NCBI RefSeq assembly: GCF_025972045.1
Contig: NZ_JAPDHX010000002.1
Coordinates: 434,001 to 498,000, forward strand
Direction: 5' to 3'
Source of the DNA: Micropruina sonneratiae
GTDB taxonomy: Bacteria; Actinomycetota; Actinomycetes; Propionibacteriales; Propionibacteriaceae
DNA length: 64,000 nt
The notes under the pieces are model-generated. The model was not told the DNA's origin, did no database searches, and saw only the letters and a program-made list of their open reading frames with translations. Below are positions 1 to 7,585 of this stretch, piece by piece (positions within the stretch are counted from its first letter, which is position 1; each line of letters opens with the position of its first letter). The translations under genes and the position numbers were made by a program.

Positions 1-1
1 G

Positions 2-115
2 GAAGGCCAGCGCGAGCTGTCCCCCGCGGGGGTGACTTTCATCGACGTGATTCCCACCAGCGCGGGTGACCCGTTTCACGGGGTTGAGCCGGATCGACGG
101 TCGCCTTTGCGGTGA
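2..115 (+). CDS. C-terminal fragment of an unidentified protein, cut by the window edge
   Basis: An open frame enters from the left edge and stops at TGA 113-115, giving 37 residues with the strong G/C third-position bias of real genes here. The run FIDVIPTSAGDPFHG faintly recalls the C-terminal part of SGNH/GDSL hydrolases, where a Tyr/Phe-x-Asp strand precedes a catalytic Asp-x-x-His turn. The Asp-x-x-His spacing is only loosely matched, so this family guess is weak. The start and most of the protein lie outside the window. Confidence 0.3.
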   Translation, partial: EGQRELSPAGVTFIDVIPTSAGDPFHGVEPDRRSPLR

Positions 116-165
116 GCGTCTCCACTCCGGGAGCCTGAGCCGACTGCGGTGATCGGTCGGCACGT

Positions 166-882
166 TCACTGCGGCATCGACGGCGCTGAAGGGTCTCGCT
201 GACCGGGCCGTACCCGGCGCGGCGCTGATGTCGCCGGGCGACCAGACTCGCTGTCGTCGGGTCGGCGTACGGACTGGCCGACGATCAGTGGCTGGAGGAT
301 TCGTGGCATGCCGCACCATTGTTCGGCTCGGAGGGTGGCGCTGGTGAACCCGGCTTGGGTGATGGCCTCGGCGGTGTCTCGGTTGCAGTGGCAGCCGTAG
401 CCGATCGCGTGCCAGGGCCGGGACAGCCGGTCCTGCCAGCGGCTTTGTCGAGCGTCGGTCGCACGCACGTGTTCGATGAACAGAATCTGGCCGTCGGGGG
501 CAAGCACCCTGTCGACCTCCCGAAGAGTCGCGGCCATCTCTGGGACCGTGCACATCACCAGCGTGCAGACGACCGTGTCGAAGGAGTCGTCGGCGAAGGG
601 AAGCCTGTCTGCGGGTGCTTGGACGATCCGGAGCCAACCCTCGCCGCCCCGCGCTCGCCGCTGCAGGGCCCGGATCATCGCCGCTTCGGGATCGGTGAGG
701 GTCAAACTCGTCACGGTGGACGGATAGAACGGCAGGTTGAGGCCGGTCCCGGCGCCGATCTCGAGCGTGCGGCCGTCTGCGTCCGCCAGCACCTCGTGGC
801 GGATCGCGCGCATCCCGGCGGCCTCGCCCCGCGAAAGGAACGGGTCGTAGCAGCGGGTGAACAGGCGACTGTAGAGCGACAT
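166..882 (-). CDS. class I SAM-dependent methyltransferase (UbiE/type 11 family)
   Basis: Encodes about 238 residues. The SAM-binding motif I is LEIGAGTGLNLPFY near residue 40. It is followed by an acidic end of strand 2 (TLTDPE), the motif APADRLPFADDSFDTVV and a post-motif strand VLAPDGQILFIEH, the order seen in small-molecule and quinone methyltransferases. I chose ATG at 882 because an AGAAGGA ribosome binding site lies 9 nt upstream; an in-frame start at 927 has none. The tail after about residue 200 is Arg/Pro/Ser-rich and looks disordered. The substrate cannot be told. The gene lies 94 bp downstream of the hydrolase-LuxR gene on the same strand and may be cotranscribed with it. Confidence 0.8.
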   Translation of the reverse strand: MSLYSRLFTRCYDPFLSRGEAAGMRAIRHEVLADADGRTLEIGAGTGLNLPFYPSTVTSLTLTDPEAAMIRALQRRARGGEGWLRIVQAPADRLPFADDSFDTVVCTLVMCTVPEMAATLREVDRVLAPDGQILFIEHVRATDARQSRWQDRLSRPWHAIGYGCHCNRDTAEAITQAGFTSATLRAEQWCGMPRILQPLIVGQSVRRPDDSESGRPATSAPRRVRPGQRDPSAPSMPQ

Positions 883-976
883 GTGGTCAGGTCCTTCTGC
901 GATCTCGGGGCACGGGGTGGTCCACACTGCTCATCCTGGGCGCAGCGGGCTGGGCGGGGCAGTCGTGGAAGTACCG

Positions 977-2020
977 CTATTCGGCGTGCGAGGTGACGTA
1001 CCAGGCAGCGATCTGGGCTCGGTTGCGGAACCCGAGCCGATAGCGGATGCGTTCGACATGCGTCTCCGCGGAGCGCTCGGTGATCACCAGACGTTCGGCG
1101 ATCTGGCGGTTGGACATGCCTTCGGCGACAAGGGCAGCAACCTCAAGCTGCCGACGAGTGAGTGTCGGACGGAAGCGTGCCGGCGATCGTGGCAATCCCA
1201 TCCCGGATCGCATGGAGTCGATCAAGGCGTGGCTGTCACCGGCGAACGGGATGTGCGAGCGCCCCGGTAGCTGGACGAAGGCGGCGGATTGGATGGCGGC
1301 GGCAACTTGTCGTCCCTCGGCGACCGGCACGGCCCGGTCGTCCTCGCGGTGGATGACCGTCGTGGGAGCGACCACCTTCGCGGCGTCGGCCGTGACGTCG
1401 AGGTCGTAGCCGAGAGCGAGCAGCCGGCGCGCCGTTGCGGCGTCGCAGGATCTGCGTTGATACAGGGCGAACGCGGCCCGGAACCCCGCGTCGGCATCGG
1501 GAGCGAAGATGTCGGTGAGCACGTCGGACCCCAAGCCCCAGTGCTGCTCCACGAGGCCGAGAATGTGCTCGCGCACGCCGCGCGGGCCGAGGTTGTCGCC
1601 GCGGAGCCAGCCTCCGTACAGGACCAGACGACGAACGGTCTCTGGCCGAGCACCGGCCCAGATCAGGGCGAACGGCACGGACAAAGAAGTGGCGATGAGG
1701 TCGAATGACTCGGCGCCCACGGCCGCAGCGACGGCACTGATCACCTCCATCTCGAGTGCGATCGGATCGGCGCTGGGACATGGATCGGACAGGCCGCACC
1801 CCGGTCGGTCGTAGCGGATCAACGTCCGCTCCACGGCGATCGCTTCGTAGAAGCGGCGTTCCTGGGTGAACGCCCAGCCGAGCTCGAGATGCGACACCCA
1901 GCCCGGCAGCCACATCAGCGGTGGTCCCGATCCGGCGACCGCGAAGCCGACTCGGGTACCGTCCGCGAGTCGCACCTGGTCGATCTGCTGCTCCACGCAG
2001 TGATTGTCGCTCTCGGGCAC
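977..2020 (-). CDS. alpha/beta hydrolase fold fused to a C-terminal LuxR-type DNA-binding domain
   Basis: 347 residues from a GTG start. Residues 1-270 are an alpha/beta hydrolase fold: [11 protein letters not shown] near residue 70, a nucleophile elbow near Ser112, an acid turn HREDDRAVP and a His turn [10 protein letters not shown]. Residues 280-347 form a LuxR/GerE helix-turn-helix ([25 protein letters not shown]). The usual G-x-S-x-G elbow reads A-T-S-L-S, so both glycines are lost. The fold may therefore sense a ligand rather than catalyse, with the LuxR domain acting on promoters. Similar fusions occur in Actinobacteria. No strong ribosome binding site precedes 2020, so the start is provisional. 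The ligand and targets are unknown. Confidence 0.75.
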   Translation of the reverse strand: MPESDNHCVEQQIDQVRLADGTRVGFAVAGSGPPLMWLPGWVSHLELGWAFTQERRFYEAIAVERTLIRYDRPGCGLSDPCPSADPIALEMEVISAVAAAVGAESFDLIATSLSVPFALIWAGARPETVRRLVLYGGWLRGDNLGPRGVREHILGLVEQHWGLGSDVLTDIFAPDADAGFRAAFALYQRRSCDAATARRLLALGYDLDVTADAAKVVAPTTVIHREDDRAVPVAEGRQVAAAIQSAAFVQLPGRSHIPFAGDSHALIDSMRSGMGLPRSPARFRPTLTRRQLEVAALVAEGMSNRQIAERLVITERSAETHVERIRYRLGFRNRAQIAAWYVTSHAE

Positions 2021-2311
2021 GACCTGAGCAGACCCTATGAGGATCGGCTCAGGCGAGCACTAGGGGCAGCGGCGTGAAGGCGGTGTCGTTCCAGATCTCG
2101 CGTGACACCTGCTCCGGATACGGCTGGATCGCGGGCTCGCTGTCGAACACCGGTCAAGGACGAGCGTCCCCTGCGGTTCGTCACTGTGTCAGGAGCCGGC
2201 CAGGACCGGGCTTGCTCCCCGGCGGCGGACGGTAGGGCCGGGTGTGTCAGATTGCCGGCAGCCAAGAAGTGGATCCCTGGCCAGGGACGGTGCCCTGACC
2301 AGGGGTGCTGC
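2021..2311. other. non-coding stretch with a short orphan coding-like fragment
   Basis: This 291-bp gap between the hydrolase-LuxR gene and tRNA-Val holds no complete gene. On the minus strand, 2150 down to 2049 reads 33 codons from a GTG to TGA with natural-looking composition (for example QPYPEQVSREIWND), preceded immediately by an in-frame stop. It may be the decayed C-terminal end of a lost gene, or a chance frame. The segment near 2281-2300 (CCAGGGACGGTGCCCTG) can form a weak hairpin just downstream of the minus-strand tRNA cluster and might help end its transcript. Confidence 0.3.
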
Positions 2312-2387
2312 TGGTGGGCGGTACCAGACTTGAACTGATGACCTCTTCCGTGTCAGGGAAGCGCGCTACCAACTGCGCCAACCGCCC
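2312..2387 (-). tRNA. tRNA-Val (GAC)
   Basis: The minus strand folds as a full cloverleaf: acceptor GGGCGGT paired with ACCGCCC, anticodon stem CTTCC/GGAAG around loop CTGACAC (anticodon GAC), and a T arm reading CAGTTCAAGTCTG. A73 is followed by an encoded CCA at 2314-2312, unlike the other three tRNAs here. It is the last of three tRNAs transcribed together from about 2576 leftward. Confidence 0.95.
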
Positions 2388-2388
2388 G

Positions 2389-2459
2389 AGGTGGAGACGG
2401 GATTCGAACCCGTGTACACGGATTTGCAGTCCGTTGCCTCGCCTCTCGGCCACTCCACC
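2389..2459 (-). tRNA. tRNA-Cys (GCA)
   Basis: 71 nt. Acceptor GGTGGAG pairs with CTCCACC, and discriminator U73 is as expected for bacterial tRNA-Cys. The anticodon loop CTGCAAA gives GCA, and the T arm ACGGGTTCGAATCCCGT is complete. CCA is not encoded. One nucleotide separates it from tRNA-Val. Confidence 0.95.
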
Positions 2460-2503
2460 GGTGGGAACCGGCCTCGTCGCGGCAAGGTACGAGACCCTCT
2501 CCG

Positions 2504-2576
2504 AGCGGACGACGGGATTCGAACCCGCGACCCTCACCTTGGCAAGGTGATGCTCTACCAACTGAGCCACGTCCGC
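2504..2576 (-). tRNA. tRNA-Gly (GCC)
   Basis: 73 nt. Acceptor GCGGACG pairs with CGTCCGC, with discriminator U73. Anticodon loop TTGCCAA gives GCC and the T arm is GCGGGTTCGAATCCCGT. CCA is not encoded. It is first in the Gly-Cys-Val transcript; the promoter should lie in the 145 bp between it and the divergent tRNA-Val(CAC). Confidence 0.95.
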
Positions 2577-2721
2577 GTGCTTCCTCGAACCCTGCCGGGC
2601 TCTCGGTGCGCATGCAACCATAACAACCCCCACTCCGGGCAGGCAAACCGAGCATTCGGCTGGACGCCCACGCCCGCCGATGTGCGAAGCACCCTGCAGA
2701 TCGGGTATCGTGATCAGCCGC

Positions 2722-2793
2722 GGGCGATTGGCGCAGTGGTAGCGCGCTTCGTTCACACCGAAGAGGTCACTGGTTCGAACCCAGTATCGCCCA
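2722..2793 (+). tRNA. tRNA-Val (CAC)
   Basis: 72 nt on the plus strand. Acceptor GGGCGAT pairs with ATCGCCC, A73 is at 2793, the anticodon stem CTTCG/CGAAG encloses loop TTCACAC (anticodon CAC), and the T arm is CTGGTTCGAACCCAG. CCA is not encoded. It is transcribed divergently from the Gly-Cys-Val cluster, so two valine isoacceptors sit within 0.5 kb on opposite strands. Confidence 0.95.
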
Positions 2794-2961
2794 CCCGCAA
2801 ATCCCGCTCTGACTAGGTGCGAAACCATCGATCAGGGCGGGATTCGGCATATGCCGGCCTTGATGGACCTGCACCCGGCCCGACGTCGAGCTACACCCCC
2901 TCCTCTATCCGCCTGACTCCCTTGTTGCCGACCGCCATCTCCACTGACCGCCTTGTGGCTG

Positions 2962-2973
2962 TACCTAGAGGTA
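2962..2973. promoter_or_regulatory. palindrome at the tetR start, candidate auto-operator
   Basis: TACCTAGAGGTA is an inverted repeat (TACCT-AG-AGGTA) whose last base is the first base of the chosen tetR ATG. A TetR dimer bound here would block its own transcription or translation start, and with it the coupled GAPDH gene. It is inferred from position and symmetry only. Confidence 0.35.
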
Positions 2974-3605
2974 TGCACATTCGAGGCGTGGACTCAAGAG
3001 AGCGCCTGGTGCAGGCGATGGGCGAACTCATGTGGCAGCGCGGCTATGCGGCGACGAGTCCGCGCGCGGTCCGTGAACAGTCCGGGGTCGGCCAGGGCAG
3101 CACGTACCACCACTTCCCCAGTAAGCGCGATCTGGCGTTGGCAGCACTGGAGCGCAACTGCGTCGACCTGCTGCCGGCCACCGAGCAACTGTTGAGCGCT
3201 CCCGGCGACCCGCTGCACAGACTGGAGGCCTACCTGACCCGCCCCCTGCCCGTGTTGAAGGGCTGCAAAGTGGGGCGGATGACGCAGGATCCCTTGGTGG
3301 CCGGCGATCCGGGGCTGCTGAAGCCGATCGCCGACGCCTTCGCCGCCGTCCACGATGCGCTCGTCATGGTGATCCGTGAGGCTGTCGCCCTGGGCGAACT
3401 CAGCGACACCCTTGATCCCGACCGCCTGGCACACCTGCTGGCCGCGACCATCCAGGGCGGCTACGTGCTGTCCATCGCGGCGCAGGATCCTCGCCCTTCC
3501 GAGGACGCCCGAGCCGGCGCCCTCGAACTGCTGCGCGCGTCCGCGCCGGCGTCCCCACCCGCCGCGACCTCAGCCGCGACACCGCACGAGAGGAATCCAC
3601 AATGA
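2973..3605 (+). CDS. TetR/AcrR family transcriptional regulator
   Basis: About 210 residues from ATG 2973. The N-terminal domain has the TetR helix-turn-helix: SRERLVQAMGELMWQRGYA, then the recognition segment GQGSTYHHFPSKRDLALAAL. The C-terminal ligand/dimer domain (about residues 75-190) includes LKGCKVGRMTQDP, typical of the LmrA/YxaF-like group. The frame is open further upstream, but that segment is Pro/Ser-rich and unlike TetR proteins, and no clear ribosome binding site marks any start. The stop TGA 3603-3605 overlaps the GAPDH ATG, so the two genes are translationally coupled and this protein probably controls the GAPDH gene. The ligand is unknown. Confidence 0.85.
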   Translation: MHIRGVDSRERLVQAMGELMWQRGYAATSPRAVREQSGVGQGSTYHHFPSKRDLALAALERNCVDLLPATEQLLSAPGDPLHRLEAYLTRPLPVLKGCKVGRMTQDPLVAGDPGLLKPIADAFAAVHDALVMVIREAVALGELSDTLDPDRLAHLLAATIQGGYVLSIAAQDPRPSEDARAGALELLRASAPASPPAATSAATPHERNPQ

Positions 3606-4603
3606 CTGTTCGGATCGGCATCAACGGCTTCGGTCGGATCGGCCGCAGCTACCTGCGCGCCGCGCTGGCCAACGACGACGTCCAGGTCGTGGCGGTGAAC
3701 GATCTCACCGACGCCGCCACTCTCGCCACCCTGTTGGAGTGGGACTCCGTCTCGGGACACCTGGACGGGGTGTCGCGCGACGGGGACACGATCAGCGTCG
3801 GGGCCGACACCTTCACCGTGCTCTCGCAGCGCGACCCGGCCCAAATTCCGTGGGGTGACTTCGGCGCCGACGTGGTGATCGAGTCGACCGGCTTCTTCAC
3901 CGACCAGACGAAGGCTCGCGCCCATCTGGACGGCGGCGCACGCAAGGTGATCGTCTCCGCTCCCGCCAAGGGCGACGTCCCCACCTTCGTGCTCGGCGTC
4001 AACGACGACCACCTCGACCCGGCGGCGGCCGACGTGTTCTCCAACGGCTCGTGCACGACCAACTCGCTGGCGCCGCTGGCCAAGGTCTTGAACGACGCGT
4101 TCGGCATCGAGAGCGGCCTGATGACCACCATCCACGCCTACACCGGCGACCAGAGGCTGCACGACGCACCGCATTCCGACCTGCGCCGGGCCAGGGCCGC
4201 CGCGGTGTCGACCATTCCCACCTCGTCCGGTGCGGCCAAGGCCATCGGCAAGGTCATCCCGGAGCTGGACGGGCGGCTCACCGGGTTCGCGCTGCGCGTA
4301 CCGGTACCGGTCGGCTCGATCACCGACCTCACCGCCGTGCTGCGACAGCCGGCGAGCGTGGCCGCGATCAATGAGTCCTTCGCCCGGGCCGCCGCAGAAG
4401 GTCCCCTGCGGGGTTACCTGCAGTACTCCGAAGCCCCGCTGGTATCGGCAGACATCGTCGGCAACCCCCATTCGTCGATCTTCGATGCACCGCTGACCGA
4501 GGTGGTCGGCAACCAGGTCAAGGTGCTCGGCTGGTACGACAACGAATGGGGCTTCTCCAACCGGCTCGTGGAGTTCTCCGAGCGCATCGGCGCCGCCCTG
4601 TAG
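3602..4603 (+). CDS. gap: type I glyceraldehyde-3-phosphate dehydrogenase
   Basis: 333 residues. The NAD-binding motif is GINGFGRIGRSYLRA, with NDLTD after strand 2, where Asp favours NAD over NADP. The catalytic cysteine is C151 in SNGSCTTNSLAPL and the partner histidine follows in TTIHAYTGDQ; the C-terminal end has WYDNEWGFSNR. It catalyses phosphorylating oxidation of glyceraldehyde 3-phosphate in the cytoplasm. The main actinobacterial gap gene usually sits with pgk and tpiA; here it is instead the second gene of a TetR-led operon, which suggests a conditionally expressed second copy. Whether it is the only copy in the genome cannot be seen. Confidence 0.95.
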   Translation: MTVRIGINGFGRIGRSYLRAALANDDVQVVAVNDLTDAATLATLLEWDSVSGHLDGVSRDGDTISVGADTFTVLSQRDPAQIPWGDFGADVVIESTGFFTDQTKARAHLDGGARKVIVSAPAKGDVPTFVLGVNDDHLDPAAADVFSNGSCTTNSLAPLAKVLNDAFGIESGLMTTIHAYTGDQRLHDAPHSDLRRARAAAVSTIPTSSGAAKAIGKVIPELDGRLTGFALRVPVPVGSITDLTAVLRQPASVAAINESFARAAAEGPLRGYLQYSEAPLVSADIVGNPHSSIFDAPLTEVVGNQVKVLGWYDNEWGFSNRLVEFSERIGAAL

Positions 4604-4731
4604 AACGTGCTGGGAACGGCTCCGGCGGTCGCCCCGGGTGATCGGCGGGAGTCATCCCCGGGCACGGCGTGGTGAGCGTAGCCTGCTGCTGAGGGCCGTT
4701 CGGCCTTGATCGGCCCAGAGAGGAGCACGGC

Positions 4732-5412
4732 ATGATCAAGTCGATCGTGATCAACCGCGAGTTCGGCAGCGGTGGCCGCGAGATCGGCCGGCTGATCAGC
4801 GAACGCACCGGTCTCGACTTCTTGGACACCGGCATCATGGCGGCCGCCGCGCAGCGACGCGGGCTGCCCGCCAACCAGCTCGAGGCGTTCGACGAACACG
4901 TGTCGGCGGGTCAGTACCTGAACCTCTCGATCATCGGCGTGACCGACCCCGACGCCGCCGCGCTGCCCTACAAGATGTTCGGCGCGATCGCCCAGGTGAT
5001 CACCGAGTCGGCACAGACCCGACCTGCCGTGTTCATCGGACGCTGCGCGGACAGCATCCTGCGGGAGGCGAAGGTGCCCTTCCTCAGCGCCTTCGTCTAC
5101 AGCACCGATCTCGCCGCCAAGATCGAGCGCGCCGTGGGCGTTGACGGGGTTCCCCGGGACGAGGCCGAGAAGTACATCGCCCGGATGGACAAGGCCCGCA
5201 GTCGCTACCAGCAGTTCTTCACCGGCACCCATTTCGGTGACCGGCGCCAGTACGACCTGTGCCTCAACAGCGGACGGCTCGGCTACCCGTTGTGCGCCGA
5301 TCTGATCGTGGCCGCGGCGACCTCCGGCACCGACGCGGGCGCCGCCGACGCCGACCCCGATCCCGCCGATCGGGCGGCCACTCCGCCGGACGCCGAGCCG
5401 TCCGTCGGTTGA
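4732..5412 (+). CDS. cytidylate kinase-like family protein
   Basis: 226 residues, with AGAGAGGAG upstream of ATG 4732. The start IVINREFGSGGREIGRLISERTG is the glycine-rich loop of the Cytidylate_kin2 group, followed by DFLDTGIM, FIGRCADSIL and a lid-like Arg-rich segment (DKARSRYQQFFTGTHFGDRRQYDL). Members resemble CMP kinases, but their substrate is often not established, and true Cmk is encoded elsewhere in Actinobacteria. The last 35 residues are Asp/Ala/Pro-rich and probably disordered. It stands alone, 128 bp after gap. Confidence 0.8.
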   Translation: MIKSIVINREFGSGGREIGRLISERTGLDFLDTGIMAAAAQRRGLPANQLEAFDEHVSAGQYLNLSIIGVTDPDAAALPYKMFGAIAQVITESAQTRPAVFIGRCADSILREAKVPFLSAFVYSTDLAAKIERAVGVDGVPRDEAEKYIARMDKARSRYQQFFTGTHFGDRRQYDLCLNSGRLGYPLCADLIVAAATSGTDAGAADADPDPADRAATPPDAEPSVG

Positions 5413-5426
5413 ACGCTCTGCAATAC

Positions 5427-5444
5427 TTCCGTTGCGCAACTGAA
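5427..5444. promoter_or_regulatory. palindrome in the arsR promoter, candidate operator
   Basis: The core GTTGCGCAAC (5431-5440) is a perfect 10-bp palindrome, extended by TTC and GAA on the two sides with one mismatch. It lies 24 bp before the ArsR-type start codon, the usual place for autoregulation by this family. Confidence 0.45.
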
Positions 5445-5467
5445 TCATTGCACTTAGGGTGGACGTC

Positions 5468-5809
5468 ATGCCCACCGAGCTGGACGCCCTGTTCGCGGCC
5501 CTCGCCGACCCGACCCGCCGAGCCATGGTGGCGCGGCTCGCACACGGGGACGCCACCGTCAATCAGCTGGCCGCGCCGTTCGATCTCACCCATCAGGCCG
5601 TCTCCCGGCATGTAGGAGTGCTACGGCGTTGCGGCCTCATCAGCCAACGGGTCGAGGGGCAGCGCCGACCCTGCCGGCTCAACGTCGACCGGCTGGCGCA
5701 GGCCGAGAGCTGGATCGCCGAGCAGCGCCGCGACTGGGGCGACCGGCTCGACGGCCTGGACGCCCACCTGGCCAAGCCGACCAACGCCCAGCAGGGCGAC
5801 GCGGTATGA
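5468..5809 (+). CDS. ArsR-family winged-helix regulator
   Basis: 113 residues from ATG 5468, preceded by AGGGTGGA. The winged helix reads LFAALADPTRRAMVARLAHG, then VNQLAAPFDLTHQAVSRHVG as recognition helix and a wing QRVEGQRRPCRLN. There is no cysteine metal-binding motif in the recognition helix, so it belongs with the SdpR-like group usually paired with SRPBCC proteins rather than with arsenic sensors. The stop overlaps the next ATG (ATGA at 5806), matching the standard ArsR-SRPBCC operon. A GTG 9 nt upstream is also in frame but has no ribosome binding site of its own. Confidence 0.85.
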   Translation: MPTELDALFAALADPTRRAMVARLAHGDATVNQLAAPFDLTHQAVSRHVGVLRRCGLISQRVEGQRRPCRLNVDRLAQAESWIAEQRRDWGDRLDGLDAHLAKPTNAQQGDAV

Positions 5810-6248
5810 CCGACAGCACCCTGACCGGCGACGTCCTGATCGCCACCCGGCGGGTCGCCGCCCCGATCGAGCGGGTCTGGACGGCCTTCACCACGCCGGC
5901 CGACCTTGCCGCCTTCTGGGGCGGCAGCCACGCCCACGTGCCGGCCGATTGCGTCCGGATCGAGCTGCGCGTCGGCGGCGGCTTCGAACTGGTCTCCCTG
6001 CCTCGCAGCGACGCCTCACCCGGCACCGTCCTGCGCTTCGCTACGACATCGTCGAGCCACCGGGCCGGCTGGTGTTCACCGAGGCGTCCACGGGTCTGGT
6101 GACCACGATCAGCCTGACCGCGGACGGCGACACAACCACCGTCACCGTCCGCCAGCACCGGGTGCCCGTGGCGCTGCGGACAGAGCAGGCGAGGCGGGGC
6201 CTGGCCGCCATCCTCGACGCCCTCCATCGCGACCCGGCAGGCGCATCC
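5806..6248 (+). pseudogene. SRPBCC (AHSA1-like) protein, frameshifted
   Basis: Translation from ATG 5806 gives a clear SRPBCC N-terminal half (RRVAAPIERVWTAFTTPADL, then LRVGGGFELVSLP), but the family pattern breaks at about 6036. It resumes in another frame as LRYDIVEPPGRLVFTEAS through QARRGLAAILDALHRDP. At the junction TGCGC TTCGC TACGAC contains a near-duplicated pentamer, consistent with a small insertion. Intact homologues bind hydrophobic ligands or act in stress responses downstream of ArsR regulators. As written, no full-length protein is made. Either the gene is decaying or the assembly has an error; two more breaks follow within 1.2 kb. Confidence 0.65.
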
Positions 6249-6594
6249 ATGGGCAGCCACACCGACCTGATCGACACCTATCTCGACGGTTTCCGGCGGT
6301 CACGCCGCGATCCTGAACTGCCTCACCGACGACGTCGTCTGGCACGTGCACGGCGTCCGCACCACCCACGGCCGGGCCGAGTTCGACACCGAGATCGAGA
6401 ACCCGGCCTTCGAGGGGGGTCCCGAACGCACCGTCGACCGCACCGTCGAGACCGACGAGGTGGCCGCGGTGACCGGTCAGGGCAACGGCCGGCATCGCCG
6501 GGCGGGCGAGTTCCGCTTCGCCTACAGCGACCTGTTCACCTTTCGCGGCGAACTGATCGCGCAGGTGGGCTCCTACATCGTGCCGCTGCGCTGA
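6249..6594 (+). pseudogene. SnoaL/NTF2-like protein, frameshifted
   Basis: After an ATG at 6249 in the shifted SRPBCC frame comes HTDLIDTYLDGFRRS, the first helix of a SnoaL-like fold. The rest (AAILNCLTDDVVWHVHG, then AEFDTEIENPAFEGG and FRFAYSDLFTFRGELI) lies in a different frame, so a break falls near 6298. The shift is opposite in sign to the SRPBCC one, and the outer frames agree. No stop separates this part from the SRPBCC part, so the parent could have been one fused gene or two overlapping ones. NTF2-like folds of this size bind or isomerise small molecules. Confidence 0.6.
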
Positions 6595-6617
6595 CGGCCT
6601 GGGCCGCTGGGGCGGGA

Positions 6618-6761
6618 TCAGGTGAAGATGCTGACTCCACCGGGGCCGACCAGCAGGCCGACCACGATCAGCACGATCCCCCAGACCAACTGCTTGCGGA
6701 TGATCGCCAGCACACCGGAGATCACCAGAATCGCCGCCAGAATCCACAACACCGTCGCCAT
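6618..6761 (-). CDS. 47-residue two-helix membrane protein ending in GPGGVSIF
   Basis: A very small gene: ATG at 6761 is preceded by a near-perfect AGGAGG seven bases upstream and the frame ends at TGA 6620-6618. It encodes two hydrophobic helices (WILAAILVISGVLAII, then WGIVLIVVGLLV) joined by the basic turn RKQL and closed by GPGGVSIFT. From memory, the GPGGVSIF tail recurs in very short hypothetical membrane proteins of Actinobacteria. The function is unknown. It converges on the SnoaL fragment and is headed by a perfect 20-bp palindrome at 6793-6812, suggesting specific regulation, perhaps by stress. Confidence 0.75.
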   Translation of the reverse strand: MATVLWILAAILVISGVLAIIRKQLVWGIVLIVVGLLVGPGGVSIFT

Positions 6762-6792
6762 GCCGAACCTCCTGAGTAGGACTTTCGCAGCA

Positions 6793-6812
6793 CCGTCACA
6801 GCGCTGTGACGG
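6793..6812. promoter_or_regulatory. perfect 20-bp palindrome upstream of the small membrane protein
   Basis: CCGTCACAGCGCTGTGACGG reads the same on both strands and lies 31 bp before the start of the 47-residue gene. Its half-site GTCACA is the reverse orientation of a CRP-like TGTGA site, so it is not a standard CRP box. It is a probable dimer-binding operator for an unidentified regulator. Confidence 0.5.
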
Positions 6813-6920
6813 CCATCATTGGGGCGCGGGTTTGCGTCCCTCCAGCCATGCCTACGCCTTGGGGCGGCGCCGACACCACCCTGCAAAGGGTGAAGCCGCG
6901 GCCGGCCGGGCCGTGCCTTG

Positions 6921-7330
6921 ATGAGCGCGCGACGCCGACGTCGGGTGCCGGCCACGGTGGCCAACAACGTGTTCCCGATCCTGCGAACCACCGACGTCGC
7001 GCGCCTCGCCGCGTACTACCGCGACGCCGTGGGCGCCACCGTCCACTACCGGTTCGAGGACGCCTACGTCGGCCTCACCGTGGGCTCCGGCTCGTTGGGC
7101 GTGACCCGGGTCGACGCGGCCACTCCGGGCGACAACGTCTTGCTGTGGTGCTACGTCGACGACGTGGACGCCGCCCATGCGGCCGCACTGGCAGCGGGCG
7201 GCACGCAGGTCTCGGCCCCCGCGGACATGCCGTGGGGGAACGGGTGGCCGAGATCCGCGATCCGGACGGCAACCTGGTCGCGCTCGGCGCCCCGACGAGT
7301 GGACCGGCCGCCGGCGCCGGTGCAACCTGA
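6921..7330 (+). pseudogene. VOC/glyoxalase-like protein with a one-base frameshift
   Basis: Reading from ATG 6921 gives a VOC fold: NNVFPILRTTDVARLAAYY, then YVDDVDAAHAAALAAGGTQ and ADMPWG. The expected C-terminal strand ERVAEIRDPDGNLVALGAP is present, but one frame over. The break falls in the G-run at 7234-7238, where one base seems to be missing. The restored protein would be about 136 residues and resemble metal-dependent small-molecule binding or resistance proteins. The G-run position makes a sequencing error as likely as true inactivation. The start is uncertain (GTG 6945 is an alternative). Confidence 0.65.
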
Positions 7331-7585
7331 CCCTGTTCTTCGCGGCTGTCACAAGGTCTTCCGATCGGCGGGATTCCTGAACCGCCCGGTCGTCAGATTC
7401 TTGGTGCATCCTCAGGAAAGCCGGGGTCACCAGTCGCTCTGCGAGCCGATTTGTCTCGGGATATGGATTTCCGTACCATCATATGGGCGGTGAACTTGCG
7501 TCTGGTACAAGCAACGCGAGAAGTTGGTAGCACGAAAGCGCTGGCAATGGAGCCGCCGGATATGTGACGCATGAGAGGGCACATC
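7331..7585. other. AT-richer intergenic region before the CbiX-like gene
   Basis: 255 bp, visibly less G/C-rich than the flanks (for example GGGATATGGATTTCCG near 7460). I see no cobalamin riboswitch box, no complete gene and no strong hairpin. It presumably holds the promoter of the CbiX-like gene. Confidence 0.4.

Noticed and set aside
2247-2828. Open frames over the tRNA cluster with runs such as GGIRTRD-like peptides
   Set aside because: They are translations of tRNA genes, a well-known source of false proteins.
6806-6920. tRNA-like stretch (GCGCGGGTTTGCGTCCC near 6820)
   Set aside because: Only a T-arm-like sequence can be seen; no acceptor or anticodon stem pairs with it.
7331-7585. 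Cobalamin riboswitch upstream of the CbiX-like gene
   Set aside because: The B12-box pattern and the long paired leader are absent, and the region is only 255 bp.
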